Shown here: positions 11,641-24,816 of the stretch, one piece after another
Position numbering within the stretch: the first letter of the stretch is position 1
Layout of the letters: every line of letters starts with the position of its first letter
Notes under the pieces: generated by a model
Told to the model about the DNA's origin: nothing
Database searches by the model: none
Seen by the model: the letters and a program-made list of their open reading frames with translations, nothing else
Translations under genes and position numbers: made by a program
Assembly: GCA_010645155.1 (NCBI GenBank)
Contig: JAAGOF010000104.1
Span: 1,941,905 to 2,005,904, forward strand
Direction of reading: 5' to 3'
Source: Tigriopus japonicus
Taxonomy: Eukaryota > Arthropoda > Copepoda > Harpacticoida > Harpacticidae
Length of the DNA stretch: 64,000 nucleotides

Positions 11641-11769
11641 ACCTGGAAAGGTAAATATCGTCTCAAACGTCAATCGCTAGAGTATGAGGAAAATCTCATA
11701 AAAAAGATCCAAATTTTCAACGATGAAACCCACAAGAATGCATTATTACCAGACTCGTCGCTCTGAAGA

Positions 11770-14700
11770 AATATGGTTAGTTCACGACTCCTCCGAGACG
11801 CAACATTTTTTACTAAATTTTTGAGCCACTTAGTACGTTCTTCGTTCATCGAGCATTATTACTCTTTTGTTACGTAAGGAAGATGTAAAATGGCCGACGA
11901 CTAATCCAGTTTATCTCAAAGTGTTATTCAAATCGGAACTGAATCTTACCCAAACATACGTCTCTCTATTTCTGTAAGAGATATTGGGGTTACCAGATCC
12001 AAACAAAGATTCAAGCAAAGATGGGCGTCAAATCGATCAGGGTTAAACGGTTATCAGCAAAATATCTCAGGACTCCCGTTTTCGTTCCAGTCGTGGAAAT
12101 TTTCTTCTCTGTTAGCTTCATAAATTCATCAGATTTATTTTGCCCATGCTTAACATGTGTTGTCTCGCTATATTCGAAATACAGTTGATTTTTCTAATTC
12201 ATGTGGATGAAATGGATATCTTTCTAGTTCCGTTGTGTAAGTCATCCTACAAAACAGTTGTCAATTAAACAAGTTAATCAAAGATGCATAACTTTTTGGG
12301 TTTTAGGGTTAGCAATTCGCCCTTTCGAAGGTAATTGACCTGTCTGAAACTATCTAACCATATCCCTTAATCTATCATCAACCCAATCAAGTGCATATCA
12401 ACCGCCTCCCCCTCCTAGTGTTCACACATTTGCGTGCAATTGTTGCGCCCCAAAGTCAAAGGTGTGCTCAATGGTAGCAATCTCGCTCCATTGGCAATCT
12501 CATTTTCAAACGAGAGCACAGGATGTGGCTGAACAGAGTGGAGTTCAATCGCTCGCGATGCTCCTTCATCTTTGCCTGTTTCACCGAGTTTTTGTAGCGG
12601 GCAGGTCTTGATGCTGGATCAGCTGATGATGTACTAGTGTTCGGCTCGTGAGCAAGCAAACTTCAGAACAGGTCCTGGTAGTTACCAATGATGTTCATAC
12701 TCAAGAGTGCTTTTGAGACCATCAGTTAATATCCAGATTCCGGGCCCAACATACGTACATGCTTCTTGATGTGATTGTTGTGTGCGGTTCAATTAATTGG
12801 AGTGAGCCATCCTCTTTGCCCAAGACTACCACGTGGTGCTTTATTACCGGCATGACTTGAAGTGATTTTAGAGCTCAAATCGATTGAAGAAATTTGGTAT
12901 AAAAAAGACACTATTTGGTGAGTATGAATATCAAATAGAAAGCCGAACCTTTCCTGTAAACAGTCTCAATACCAATGATACTGTATGACATCACCACTCG
13001 TTTCAAACCAGATCGATACCACGTTTGGGTTTTAAGGAGGTGTTTGGTTTATGGTTCCGCCTTAAAAATGTGGTGACCAAAAATTCTCATTTGGCATGTA
13101 GATGGTTGTTGGCTGAGATTTGAACAACACATACCTTAACAGAGCATTCTGAGATTGATTCTTTAGTTTTTGGTTGGACCACCAAATCCAGCCATCTCGT
13201 GTTATGCTGAAAATGGGATTATGTTCCAGATGATCTGCATTTGAGGAGCCTAACCAATTCAATATTTGTCGTTTTTGGTTGATTTCTGGCCCTTTCTTTA
13301 TTCAAAGATCCTTCCAGTGATTCAAAACACTATGAGGGAGTAATATCAACATATCATTTGGTATTATAAGGAAAAACTAATTTGTACCTTTCGATTATTT
13401 GGAGGAAAAGTGGGACCTGAAAACATTGTAGAAAAGTGTTGCCATTGCGTGTATATTTTCATATTTACAGCTAAATGGACTTTCGTGTCAGTTTCTAGAA
13501 AAAATGTACAGTATTGTTTCTAAAGAACACAAAATTGCATGTGAATCGGCTTGGAGGTCAAATCAGCAACCATCATTGATTCAACATTTCCGCTCAGGAA
13601 AAGGTCTCCAATGTTTTATTGATGCTGTGAAATGGTATTGGCGTTGAATATTGGCCAGGCTTGATGCTTTCACTTTCACTCGAAAACGATTGTTATCTTT
13701 AACGTTTTAAAGAAAGAGATCCAAATCATTAGCACCACCATTGCTCGGTGAAAATTTTCAGATATATGTTAGTAATAATGTAGATGGCAATGCAAAGAAG
13801 GAAATCTGCCAAGTTTGCTAATTGAAAAAATCCCTTGAGTCGGGGTTTGAAAAAGGTGAAATGGGTGGTGATTAGCTTTCGACTTGTGGGGTTAAAAGCC
13901 CTATACATGGGTAATAAGTGGTTTAAAGGCCCACAAATTAGTCCTCAAAGGGGTTACGAGTTCAGTATTATGAATGGTTCTTAGGCCAATCATCGTAAAT
14001 TTCCCTGATCCCTCAAAGGCGTACCTAAAAGCAGTGCTCGGGAACATTGGATCTCACTCCATTTAAAGCATTCAAGGAGCTTTCGAAAAAGGTTTGGACT
14101 TTTTAGGTTCATTTTGGCATGTTCGAATTTTAAACACGTGAGTGGCAAAAGCACGTGTGCATTAAAACAGACCGGGCAATGATGGGTTTCATAAGGGTTA
14201 ATGAGTGTGCCTCTGTAATTCTAAAAAGCGGGCAGGGCAAAAAATGTTTAGATCATTACGTGGCAAACCTTTACGTATTCAGTTCCAAAGAATTCATGCT
14301 AAAAGATAATCTCGAGCCAGAATTACATATGCCCGTATGAGCCATTGACTCAAAGATTTCGACGTCAGAGGATCTGAAACACGAGACGAACGTTCGAGTC
14401 CCAATACCTACGTACTTTGCTTCTATGGACCTCTCAAAATGAATTCGGAACCAATTATCCATGTAATGGCAGGCTCTGAGGCAAATCGGCCTTCCTTAAA
14501 ACAGAGTCCAAATAATTTGAACTCTCAAGTTTCGAGCTTGCTGTCAACAAAAAAAATGCAATTTGAGCTCAACACCGTAATCGATCACAGATTGCATCTG
14601 AAACATTAGTTTGCCATTTCATCACAACCATCCATCCAACCAACCAACCAACCAGCTTCTTCAACACTATCGGAGAACACATACCAACTGAGTTTTTGAC

Positions 14701-17700
14701 ACCAAGAACGTTTCTTCTTCTTCATCGTTTGTTTGGTTTACTTCAAACTGGAATTGGCGTGAGTACACATTCAGTCTGGTCAAGGAAAGCCATCTCCTGT
14801 GAACTTTGTACTTCTGATTCCTTCAAGTCAATAACTGGCGTATGTACAGAGGTCACACCTTTCATAACTGAAATCTTGGCTTGTTACTCAAGGTAGCATT
14901 CATCCCAGTTCATCGAATGCATCTGAGACGAGTGACAAATTGGAGTTCCTTATATTTAAGCTCAAGCCAATTTTGACGCGAGTCAATTAAGAGGCCCATG
15001 GGCAGTGTTGTCACAGAGGCCCATAAATGGGCCCCAAGTAATTTAGATTCCCTTTTTTACTTGACACATTACGCCAGGCAATCATGACCCGCTCACTTTG
15101 TTTGAAAAGGATTATTCGCTCGTATTCATTGGAAATGATGGACGGGCTAGGTTTTTTTAGCTCCACAGCTCAAGGCACTTCAAATAGAGGTTCCCATCTT
15201 TTGGTCACTTCAGAACAAAGCATGCCAGAAACTTGTCCTATTCCACTCTCAAAAGTGGATATGAAGGAACAAACACCCACTTCAAATCATTGCATATATG
15301 CGAATATAAATGTTCATTGTTGTCGGGATGGAATCGAAAACCTCCAGGGAAGAGTCGATCTAAAATCGAGCTAACGGATTCATTTCCTCGAAGAGAAAAC
15401 AGGGCTTCAAGGCCGGAGGTGATATTTGATTCCATTTCAAATCCATCGGAAAACTCAAATATCTTTTGTACTCCTTGAATTGTTTGGGGAGCAACATGAT
15501 TTTTAAATGGATGTCGCCATGGTAATCCATACTGTATGGAAGGTCTATGAAGTTGTGAAGTCTTCGTGATAGCTGCGTGAAATGGATGTTGGGTGCCTCA
15601 CAGAATACATTTTTTCACAATTAAAGTACACAAACTTGGAGTAAAACATGCCTTTGTCATCAGTCTGTGGACTTTGGAGTGTGCAATTTGTCTCGATGGA
15701 CTTGAACGTGCCGAAATTATTTCATTGCTTAATGGAGTCTAGGTTGTTCTCAATCCGTGTCTGACAATCTATATCAATGTGAGTGAACTTGAGTAGGGTT
15801 TTGTAAGCGATTTCATCAGGGGGAAACGGAAATGACGTTATTGGTGTCAGCTTTAGGTATCAGTAGAATAAAAGGGGGTTTCCCCTTGGCGTCCGGAAAA
15901 TCACGCCATTCTACCTCGAACCACTCGAAAAAATGAATGCCTTTCGGCAGGTTCGGACGTAAACGTGAGTCATCCCTCTTGGCAGTTTCAAACGAAAGAT
16001 ACGAGGATGTGATGAGTTTGAGAGCAAAGTTTTTGAGGTGGCTTAAATTTTCTCTCCTAATGGTAGGGTTGTTGAATACCGAAGAATGGATATTTTCTTG
16101 AAGTTTTAAGGTAAGAGGTAGATTTTCTTGGTATTTTGTTGTTTTGTAAGGCTTTTGTAGTGGTGGAATTTTACTTTAAACTTATTTTGGGTAATGATGT
16201 GTTTGAGTTGAGAAACGAATTCGATTTCTTTTTACTGATCAAAGCTTAGAATTGGAAATTATCATTTCACTTTTGAAAACTTTCATTCCTGAAATATAAT
16301 GTGGCCGCTGTTGAAGAAAAATTGAGGAATTTTAACAGATTTCAGCTCGAGGTCAAAATTTTTAAGGCCAGAACCCTCTACTATCTTCAGTATTGGGAGG
16401 TTGTTCAAAAACTTAATTTATTGTGGCCTTAACAAACTACAACATACATTGCATGAAAGTAAAACGCTTTTGAAATGCTCATTTCCCTTGCATTTAAATT
16501 ACTCACTCTGTTAATGAATCCTCCAGAGATTAAAGCTAGTTAGTGTTATGATTTCTTGTTTAGAAAAGAAAAAAAGAGCTTTTGTTGGAAAATCTGTTCA
16601 TTTGATAAAATTGTGATTGCTCTTGAAAATTTCAAAGGACATGCATATTCAAACCTTTAACATTATTTCTATCTTTTGAATCGAATAGAATTCACATCTC
16701 GCGTATTAGGGCTCAACAAAATCTGAATGGATTTAATGTAACAATGAACTCATGCATGAATTCAAAAGGCTAATTATTACTTTTGCCCTTTGAAACAAAT
16801 GGTCTGACTCATCGCTTATTTTTTGTCTCAGAAAGACTTTTCCACGAGCCCTAAAAATTGGATTTATCCAAGGGATTTCCAGGTATGCCTTCTCAAATAG
16901 CCACCAAAGCTAAAGTTTAGGTCCCATACAAACATGTAGCTAAAAAGCTTCAAACGAAACCGCAACGGAAACTTCAATATTGAAATAGCGTTTCCCAAAA
17001 ACTTCAGGATATTGAGTGCGTGTGATTCCTCAATGTTTTTCAAAGCCTATTCCGTTCGAAATATCAGTCTAACTTTAGATTTGTTGTCTTGACTTGACCT
17101 CGTTCCATTTTGTAGTCCATGCACATTCCTCCGAGTTTTGGGTTCATTGTGTTCTACCGAGACGATGCTCGGAATTAATAAACCACAAGAGAATCAGAGA
17201 GAAACACAGGGAAAACCATGACGTAACAAACGATCCAGAAAACTCGAGAAATCTGGTCCAAGCTGGTTCCACGCTCAAAAAAATATAGGTACCTTATTAT
17301 TTTGAACATACGTCCTCTATAAAGTCCACCAATTTGTCTCTTTAACTTGATGATCACAACGAGATTTTTGTCAACTTTTCTACGTTGAGAGCATCAGTCT
17401 TCCTAGAAACTGAGCATTGTGCAAGTTTGCAAAATTGGTAGGTGAAATCATCAAGTGATGAGTGAGTGATGAACATTTTTTTCAAGGCCAAAGGGGCCAT
17501 TATCCTTCAGTTTGCAACACTTGTGAACTAACAAAGTTGAGTAGAAAGAAAAACTTACCAATCATTGTCCTTTGAATCAAAACACAGACGGTCGGACTGA
17601 GCTTCAAATTCCGCAGAACTCGCGGAATTCGAGCCTTCCTTATCAAACGAAATAATTACATTACGGCATCAGTTTCCACCATCCAAGCGTTTTTGAGGCT

Positions 17701-18840
17701 AGTCCAAGCCCAAATAGGTCTATTTTGGATCATGGTAAGCTATGAACACAATACAGTATGGCATTTGGGGGTTGAAATTTGATCTTGGAATTAGTCGGTC
17801 ACGAGTGACAAAAGTCAACGTCGACCTGTTCTTTGTCCTTTGAATGCTTTAGGCAATCAATCCACACACATTAGACTTGGCCTAATGTCTGCCACATGAA
17901 TTCTGGCTTTTGAGCAATATTTACGACAGAACCAAAGCGATTCCTTTGTAGGTAAATGATGTGCACAGTTCCTGGGATTGTGATTGCGAGCTCATAAAAT
18001 GAGTCATATCATTGAGCATAACCGACAATCATCGAGGGACCTTAGTGTTTTTTTGCAATCAAACAAAGGGCTGACGAACCTTCAAGTGTTCATAAATTTG
18101 AGTTTATTCTTTTATACTCAGATACTTACTTGCGAAAACTCTGGTTTTGCCAATCGATGAGTAGTTGATGAGACAAAAAATGATGTATGTTGGTAAAGAG
18201 AAAAACAGACGAGGGTTTCTTTCCCGTCTTTTGTCTTGACCTGAGAAAATCCGTCTTTTTTATTTATTCTAAAATCAGGCCAGTAGTTTTTGCTTACGGC
18301 GTAAGTTTTAGTTTGCAATGAATATCACGGGTTTTAAGATAAATATGATGGTGTCGGTAGATTTGAATTTGAGAAAGGAAAACAAAAATGAGTTGAAGCC
18401 CACCCTATAAAAAAGTTATGCAAGATAACAATTGTTGCCGTCGGTTTTTCTGCAAGTGTGAAAATATTCACTCTGTCGAAAACAGCGTGAATTGACACAT
18501 TGGTCGCGGATAAAAGAAATCACTCATCGTTGTGCTTGATTACTTCACATGGACAAACATTATATTGAAAACCACGATGTTTGATTTTAAACCCGGAAAA
18601 GTTTAGTTGCAAGTCACTATTTCTTTTCGCGAAGTCGCAAGATTTTCGAGTAAGTTATCTTTTTCTCAGACAAAGATTCCGACGATTTCAAGGTCTTAGG
18701 ACGGGTTTATTGGCCCAAGAAAAACAAATCATCCATCGAGATCAAGAAAAAGACTGTTTCCATAACGCTTGTTAATACCGGTTTTATTTGGTAATTAATT
18801 AACAACCCTAACCGTTGTTGATGAAGTTTTTTTTCCGATT
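11770..18840. other. long stretch without a supported gene
   Basis: About 7 kb of AT-rich sequence. Open frames are short (under 100 codons), lack paired start and splice signals, and match nothing recognised. CCAACCAACCAA repeats occur near 14635-14652. It probably includes upstream regulatory and 5' untranslated DNA of the GPCR gene and old degraded repeats. Confidence 0.4.
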
Positions 18841-18870
18841 TTCAGGTACGTTCTCGCTTTGGATTAACGT

Positions 18871-20577
18871 ATGATGGATGGATCAGAACTCCATTCTGTG
18901 TTTGATGGAACGATTCCTTCCGTGTTGATGGTATTGATCGAGATTTCTTTAGTGGTGTGTTTCCTTCTTGGATCAGCTTTAAACACAATCTTGTTGTTGG
19001 TTTACATTCGAAGAAGAGGCTTTAGGTCACAGATTAGTAACAAGTGAGTATCTCAAATGATTTGTACTTTTTTGTCTGGATGTCCATCAGTGAATGCCTG
19101 ACGTAACTTGTTTTCGAGTTTCGCATAATCGTCAACCAAATAATGCATGATCCCGAGGGAATGGTGTCGAAAGCTGACGGGATTATGTCTCTCTCTTTTG
19201 AAAAACCCTAATGTAAACAAAGCGAAAGTGACCGACTATAGTATAACACGTGTCTTCATTGCTCTTATTTTTAGGTTTCTCTTGAATCTGGTCTTCTCGA
19301 ACCTACTATGGAACTTTGTTCTCATCCCCATCTTGTTGTTCGACAATGCTCTAAGCACTTTGGAGGATCCCGAATTGCGTTCCAAAATCGCTTACACACT
19401 GTTCCAGTACTTTCTAATCTTTGGAACATGTGCTTCTCTTCTCTCGCAACTTCTCATTGGCACCGATCAATACATGGCCGTGGTGGATCCATTGCACTAT
19501 AACACCAGATTGAATGCTAAACGATGCTATTTCATGTGTGGTGTCGTGTGGGTATTGAGTTTTCTGGTGGCCACTCTAAATATCATCAATTATGAAGAAC
19601 TTGGCGTTGTTGTTTCAAACATTCCTATTGTTCTGAACAGTTGGCCCAATCCCAACCAAGTGCCCAGTGTGTCCACAAGTGTGTTTACCTCATGTTTTGC
19701 GGTCATCCTATTTCTGCTTCCATTTGGAGTGCTCACATTCATGTATTCAAAAATATTCGGTGCCGCTCACAAAAACACGGTGAGGACGCGGCACAACTCC
19801 ATCAATTCCATCGCTCACGTGGGATTTCAACGGACCTCAACCACTGGCCTCAGCCCTTATTACGGCTTCCCTGCTCAGTCTTCCAACTACTTAGGAGTGA
19901 CCCGGTCTCACTCAGTGAAAAGTGCCAATGGCCTCAGGTCGAGCTTTAAGCACTCCATGTGTCACACGTTCAGTAATGCAAGTAATCTGTTCCAATACAG
20001 AGAGGATCGGCGAGCTGCCAAAGCCACACTGTTGGTGCTGGTCATGATCTTCGTGTGTTGGACCCCGTTTTTTGGCTTGATCAGCTATTACGCGGATATC
20101 AACACTGTTCCTAGCCAATTAAATCCTTGTATCAAGGCTTTGGCGACCCTTTTAGTAGCTTCTTCGTCTGTATTGTCACCCATTTTGTACGCATATCGAT
20201 CCCGTCGGGTTCAACGCGATGTCAAGCGAGTCCTGGGACTCACAGCATACTTCAAAGAGCGCAAAAGACTGAGAACAGAGAAAAAACAGTTGCAAAAGAT
20301 GAAATCATTCAGTTGTCCCCAACTCCATGTGTCCCATGAGGCGGATTTTCCGACAAAGTCCCATCGAACGCGAAAGCATAACTTATTAGCCAAACCCCCG
20401 AAGACCCCGGATAAGATGCAGGCTTTCATGCAATCAGCTCATGAACTGGTCCCCATGATTTCACATGAAGGCCGTTGTTCGTTTTCCAGTGGGTCAAGTA
20501 GTGGCAACACTACATCTACGCACATCACATTTTATGTTGGCAACGCTAACGAAGACCAATCCGATGTTATCTTGTAG
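18871..20577 (+). CDS. divergent rhodopsin-class (class A) GPCR, two exons
   Basis: Join 18871..19043 and 19275..20577, 491 aa. The donor is AACAA|gtgagtat and the acceptor ttatttttag|G (phase 2). Joining fuses TM1 (with GSALN) to TM2 without a gap, so the model is well supported. Seven helices can be placed: TM3 ends TDQYMAVVDPLHY, TM6 has CWTPFF, TM7 has SPILYAY. The third loop is long (about 90 aa, Ser/His-rich) and the tail about 110 aa, basic then Ser-rich. Amine-receptor-like features (VDPLHY, CWTPFF) suggest a bioamine-like orphan. Three micro-switches are altered: N67 replaces D2.50, DQY (122-124) replaces DRY, and SPxxY replaces NPxxY. The TM3 and ECL2 disulphide cysteines are also missing. 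A TTTTCAG at 18841-18845 may end a 5' UTR intron. The ligand is unknown. Confidence 0.88.
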
Positions 20578-20683
20578 AAGTGTCCAAACATTGATAGGAA
20601 TACGTCGTTTGTCATCAATGTTACTTTGTACTAATGTCAGGCATTCAATGTCTCCATGGGAGCTTCGTGTGCCATAAATTATT

Positions 20684-20689
20684 AATAAA
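20684..20689 (+). terminator. polyadenylation signal AATAAA
   Basis: AATAAA lies 107 bp after the GPCR stop codon in an AT-rich context; the likely 3' end signal of that gene. Confidence 0.6.
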
Positions 20690-20848
20690 AGCCAAGATTA
20701 ACATCAATTTTGCTGATCCATTTTCAACCCATTTAGATAAGGCAATGGTTTTTTTCGTGACGATGTTCAAATAACCACGATATGACAACCTTACTGCTCA
20801 CATCGATATACTGTAGAGTTCTACTTATCGTTCCGTTCGAAATGAAAA

Positions 20849-20916
20849 ATCCACAATCAAACTGATTGAGAACATTGATTTTAACATCAAAGTTGCAAAT
20901 CAGTTTGATTGTGGAT
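20849..20916 (+). other. perfect 19-bp stem-loop
   Basis: ATCCACAATCAAACTGATT (20849-20867) is repeated exactly as its reverse complement at 20898-20916, with a 30-nt AT-rich loop. It lies about 160 bp beyond the GPCR polyadenylation signal. It could be a small-RNA hairpin or a fragment of an inverted-repeat element; no transposon termini were seen next to it. Confidence 0.55.
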
Positions 20917-20919
20917 CCA

Positions 20920-21900
20920 CATGATGTGGTCAATTCTTGTGTTCATAGATGTTTCAAAAATAACCCTAAAGACCACATTCAAAGCAATCTGAGATATCTG
21001 CCACTAGAAAACAAGAGCAAAATAATCTCACAGTAACATTTCAACCTTTTTAGTATGATACTGAAGCGATTATTTTTCAGAAATTCATATTTAATGATAA
21101 AGAACTATGAGCAAATATTAAGTGAAAACACACATAATTGGGTGTATTTTAGGAGACGCTAATTGTCTCTAACAATCAATAATATTAGTCTTTATTGTGA
21201 AATTATCTATTCTTTTGGATTAGATGCATTGATTATTTCTACACAATATGTGCACAAAGATGTGATTTATTTGGGGTCCATGTGATGATGCCATTTGAGG
21301 CGATTATCCATTGGGTATGATGGGAGTGTGGTTACATAGGGCCAGACTTGAGACAGAACAAATTCCTTTTTTGGTAAATTCTACGAATCAAGGGACAACT
21401 GGGCCCTCTAAAAAACAAGGTACTGAAGTCGAATTGTTCAATATTTCACAAGTATTTGATATAAGTCAATCAACCAAAGAAAGTATCATCTAAGTAAAAC
21501 AAATTCCAATTCAAATAAAAAAGCATTTGAAGCGTCAATACCCAGACGGCTGCAATTTTTGGTGAAGAAGCAGGTGTCTCGTGTGTGCGTTTTTCCCTCC
21601 AAAGTAACAGATTTAAACAAGGACTAGCTCCAACTTTTTGCAATAGAGGATGCATATAATGTCAAAGAAAAATGCAGACAACGGTGGTGGAATCATTCAT
21701 CGTGTTCTTTTTCTGGTAAATTACAAATCATAAGAAAAATTTCAACGTTCTGTTTTCCGAACTCAAAAGTTTAATCAATATCTAGCATCCATCCGTGAGT
21801 CATAATGACCTCCGCCGTGTTGTTGATTTTGAGAATAAATTTGTTTGATAAGACCTTCAGAGTTCCTGTAGGCCTTGAAGCGAGAAAAAATAACAACGTT
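20920..21900. other. intergenic, no feature assigned
   Basis: AT-rich sequence between the GPCR and the Apple-domain gene. Likely holds the promoter of the latter, but no TATA box at canonical spacing was identified. Confidence 0.4.
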
Positions 21901-21911
21901 AGTGTCACAAA

Positions 21912-24228
21912 ATGGAGCAACTTCACGTGTCTTCGTCGTTGGCAGAACTGGAAGAGGAAAATTTGCCTCGAATTCAAGGCTCCAACTCTGCTACTCAATC
22001 CACGTGTAAGACCATTTCCCAGGAGTTTGACGACGTGTATGACAATTACTTGTATGGACAAAAATCTGTGCTCTCTCGATCTGGATCCATTGTGGGAAAA
22101 GACTCCAGAAATTCAAATGGGAGTGGTAGGAAGACGATCTTTGAGGAACCCATAGTCAAGTATAATAGTGAAGCTCCAAAGGATGCGATCAAGAAGCCAT
22201 CATCCTCGTCAACTCAATTTGTATTATTGATTTTGTTGATGATCATTGTGTTTCTTTTGCTCTGTGCTCTCTCAACAACCTGGTTGTGGTTTAAAGCTGA
22301 GGTAAGCAACAAACTAGTGTTGTGTTTCAAACCAGGAGTGCTGCCAGTTTTGACTCGGAAGTTTATCGCTGTTAAAAAGGGCAGGTTGCATTGAACTTTT
22401 TTGAAAAGACCTAAACAGAGACCAATTTGGCAACACTCGAACTAGTTCGCGTTCCATCGATAGTTATAAAAATGGAGTTTGAGTTGGCAGTGCTGCCATA
22501 TTTTATGGCAGATAAGGTCTATTGTCTATTGAAAAGATTAGTTGTGGTCAGATTTTTGACCCTAAAAACCAAAATGGCAAAACTCTGCCAAAAAATCCAA
22601 CTCGAAACACATCAGTAGGGCCCAGAAATATTTTTTTTTTTTAAATACAAAATATTTTAAAAATATTTCTCCGTTTTCCCTCGATTTTTCAAATATTTTG
22701 GCTTTTTCAAGGGAAAAATAAATATTTTCTCGAATATCTGAGTCAAAAAAAATTTCAGGCAAAATTGAGGAAATAAATGAACGACCAATGCTCAGTTGGG
22801 CTTACCAAAAATGAAACCAAAATACAAAAACCGCTACAAAATCGCATTTGTCCTGAAATTTGACATTCACAACCAAAACTACTCTCATACATGAATAAAA
22901 TTGCGCCATTTATTGAGAAAAGCTGAAAATTGTTTTTTGAATCAATTACATTCAAGTAGGCCTTCAAAAACGGCAAAATATATCAAATTCGCCAAAAACA
23001 AATTTGGAAAATGTACGCACCAAGACAAAAATACTAAATAATGACCTTGTCAAAAAAATATTTCTTCAATATCCGGCTTTTTTCCAAAATTTTGGCCTTT
23101 TGAAAAAAATATATATTGGATATTTTGTCACTTTTTTGCAAATATTTTTCTGGGCCCTACACATCAGTATACCAAACTTACTGTTCACGAGAGTGTAGTG
23201 TGTCATTTAGCATTTAACCAAAATCTTGAATATCATAAAAAGAAATGCACTTTTTGCCATCATTTTTCAATTGATACATCCAACTTTTTATTAAAACATT
23301 CAAAGCATAGGTGGGTACTAAACCATTGCACTCATTAGAAAAATAACTTTAGAGTTATTTTTATGGATGGTTTTTTTACATATCCAATTCCATAAAGTAT
23401 GCTTTTTGCAGGACCAAACAACATTATTTTTTTGCCATTTGCCTTCTCTTAAATGCTTATCTTTTGGGTGTTCAAGTGATCAAATATAATCAATCGTTCT
23501 CGTATCAAGTAAATAAAAAGAGTCCACAAGGAATCAAATCCAAAGGGTCCTTTTGTTGGATCTTGACCAAAAGAGCTAACATTTTTAGTCACAGGTGTTG
23601 AGAACACATAATATGCTCCAAAAAAAACAACAGATCTTGTTTCTAGATTTACAATTTCTAGGCTTTCAGAGGGGGAAAAATGCAATTATGCACTTTTATA
23701 TAAGGCTAGATACAATAACACTATTGAAACGAAAAACATCGTTGCATAAAACGCACAGCATCTTTGCATGTTAGGTACATATTTAGGGCAATGCTTTTCC
23801 ATTTCGAAAAGCAATCTTGGAACGAATTACGCACTAAAATATTGATACCAAAAATAGATACTATCACTTTTTGTTCCATTTTCTAGAGACACGAGGGTCT
23901 GTCAGAGCAGATTGAAATCGCATCCAGTCAACTAAGCCAAGCCAAAGCGATTTCCATGTATGAAGACCTCTATATGGATGGTATTGACATCAATAATGGA
24001 ATCCGAGATTTGATGTCCAATCCATGGGGATGTTATCTCAAATGCCACGACAACGCAGAATGTATTCATTGGACTTGGGTTTCACCAGAAGTGACCCAAC
24101 TAGATCCAATTTTTCACGAGGCTTGTCTCCTTAAAGGATCCCATCCAAATGATCAATTGAACTTTACTTATGTACCCGGTGTTGTATCTGGGATCTTGTG
24201 GGACAAATTGGATTTCAAAAATGTCTAA
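21912..24228 (+). CDS. type II membrane protein with Apple/PAN-like ectodomain (two exons)
   Basis: Join 21912..22301 and 23887..24228, 243 aa. The donor is GAG|gtaagc and the acceptor attttctag|AGA, phase 0. The ATG has context CACAAAATGG. Residues 1-100 are hydrophilic, Ser/Glu-rich and presumably cytosolic, with no signal peptide. Residues 101-126 form one strong transmembrane helix. Residues 131-155 are helical (EQIEIASSQLSQAK), a likely short stalk. Residues 156-232 resemble a PAN/Apple fold: YMDGIDINNG, CYLKCHDNAECIHWTW, CLLKG and a final PGVVSG, with cysteines at 179, 183, 189 and 210 and a glycosylation site at N222. The family fit is by motif and so moderate. The likely role is binding protein or carbohydrate at the cell surface. 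The 1.6-kb intron contains a MITE. Confidence 0.8.
22616..23159. mobile_element. hAT-like MITE with 8-bp target duplication, in an intron
   Basis: Ends TAGGGCCCAGAAATATTT and, inverted, TAGGGCCCAGAAAAATATTT. The flanks are an exact 8-bp direct repeat CACATCAG (22608-22615 and 23160-23167). Length 544 bp, very AT-rich, with AAATATTTTT-type subterminal repeats and no transposase. Target-site length and TIR form suit a hAT non-autonomous element. It sits in the intron of the Apple-domain gene without touching the splice sites. Confidence 0.88.
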
Positions 24229-24229
24229 T

Positions 24230-24800
24230 TCTTGCCATGAACCTATGTATATTACCTTATAGATGAATGTACATTTATTGTTGTAAACCATATGTATGAG
24301 AAAACAGATTGTAGTTGTGACAGAGTATTGGATGTCACTTTCTGGTATTGGAGTTGAAGAAGCCTTAAGTGGATCTTGATTGATTGACACTGTCAGCTTA
24401 AATTTTAAATTAGGGGCCTTTAACGCTTCTTACTGTCGTTTGCTGGTTGAATTTTGTTGCAAAATGAGGTTAAACCATTTCAAAGGTATGAAATTCCAAT
24501 TTCAAAGTGTTGTCCAAAACCGTTGACACACTTTTGCGCTTAATATGTATTTGTTATTGGTAATTTCAAGCCAATATTTTTAGCATAGTGTTGCGCCATT
24601 GTTAATCCATCAAGGTTGGAAACCAATGAAAATGCTTACCATTGTCATTGGTTGACGTTGTAGAGAAAGAACGTACTATATTTACAAAAAAAACATGTGA
24701 AGACGGTTCATTCATACCTAAAAAGAAGCTTTGCTGTATCGAAAAACTCTTACATTTCATCTGATGAATAGAGTCTGGTTTTATTAGTGATGTGCTGTCT
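24230..24800. other. intergenic, no feature assigned
   Basis: 3' flank of the Apple-domain gene. No perfect AATAAA close to the stop was seen. No other feature supported. Confidence 0.4.
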
Positions 24801-24816
24801 GTCTAAAAGGGTGACA

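Noticed and set aside
12468..12659. Minus-strand frame with a basic KMKEHRERLNSTL stretch resembling a bHLH or bZIP segment
   Set aside because: An in-frame stop immediately precedes it, it lacks splice support, and the second half does not fit either domain.
15838..15960. TATA-like AATAAAAGG followed by GC-richer sequence as a promoter
   Set aside because: No initiator or coding frame follows at a sensible distance.
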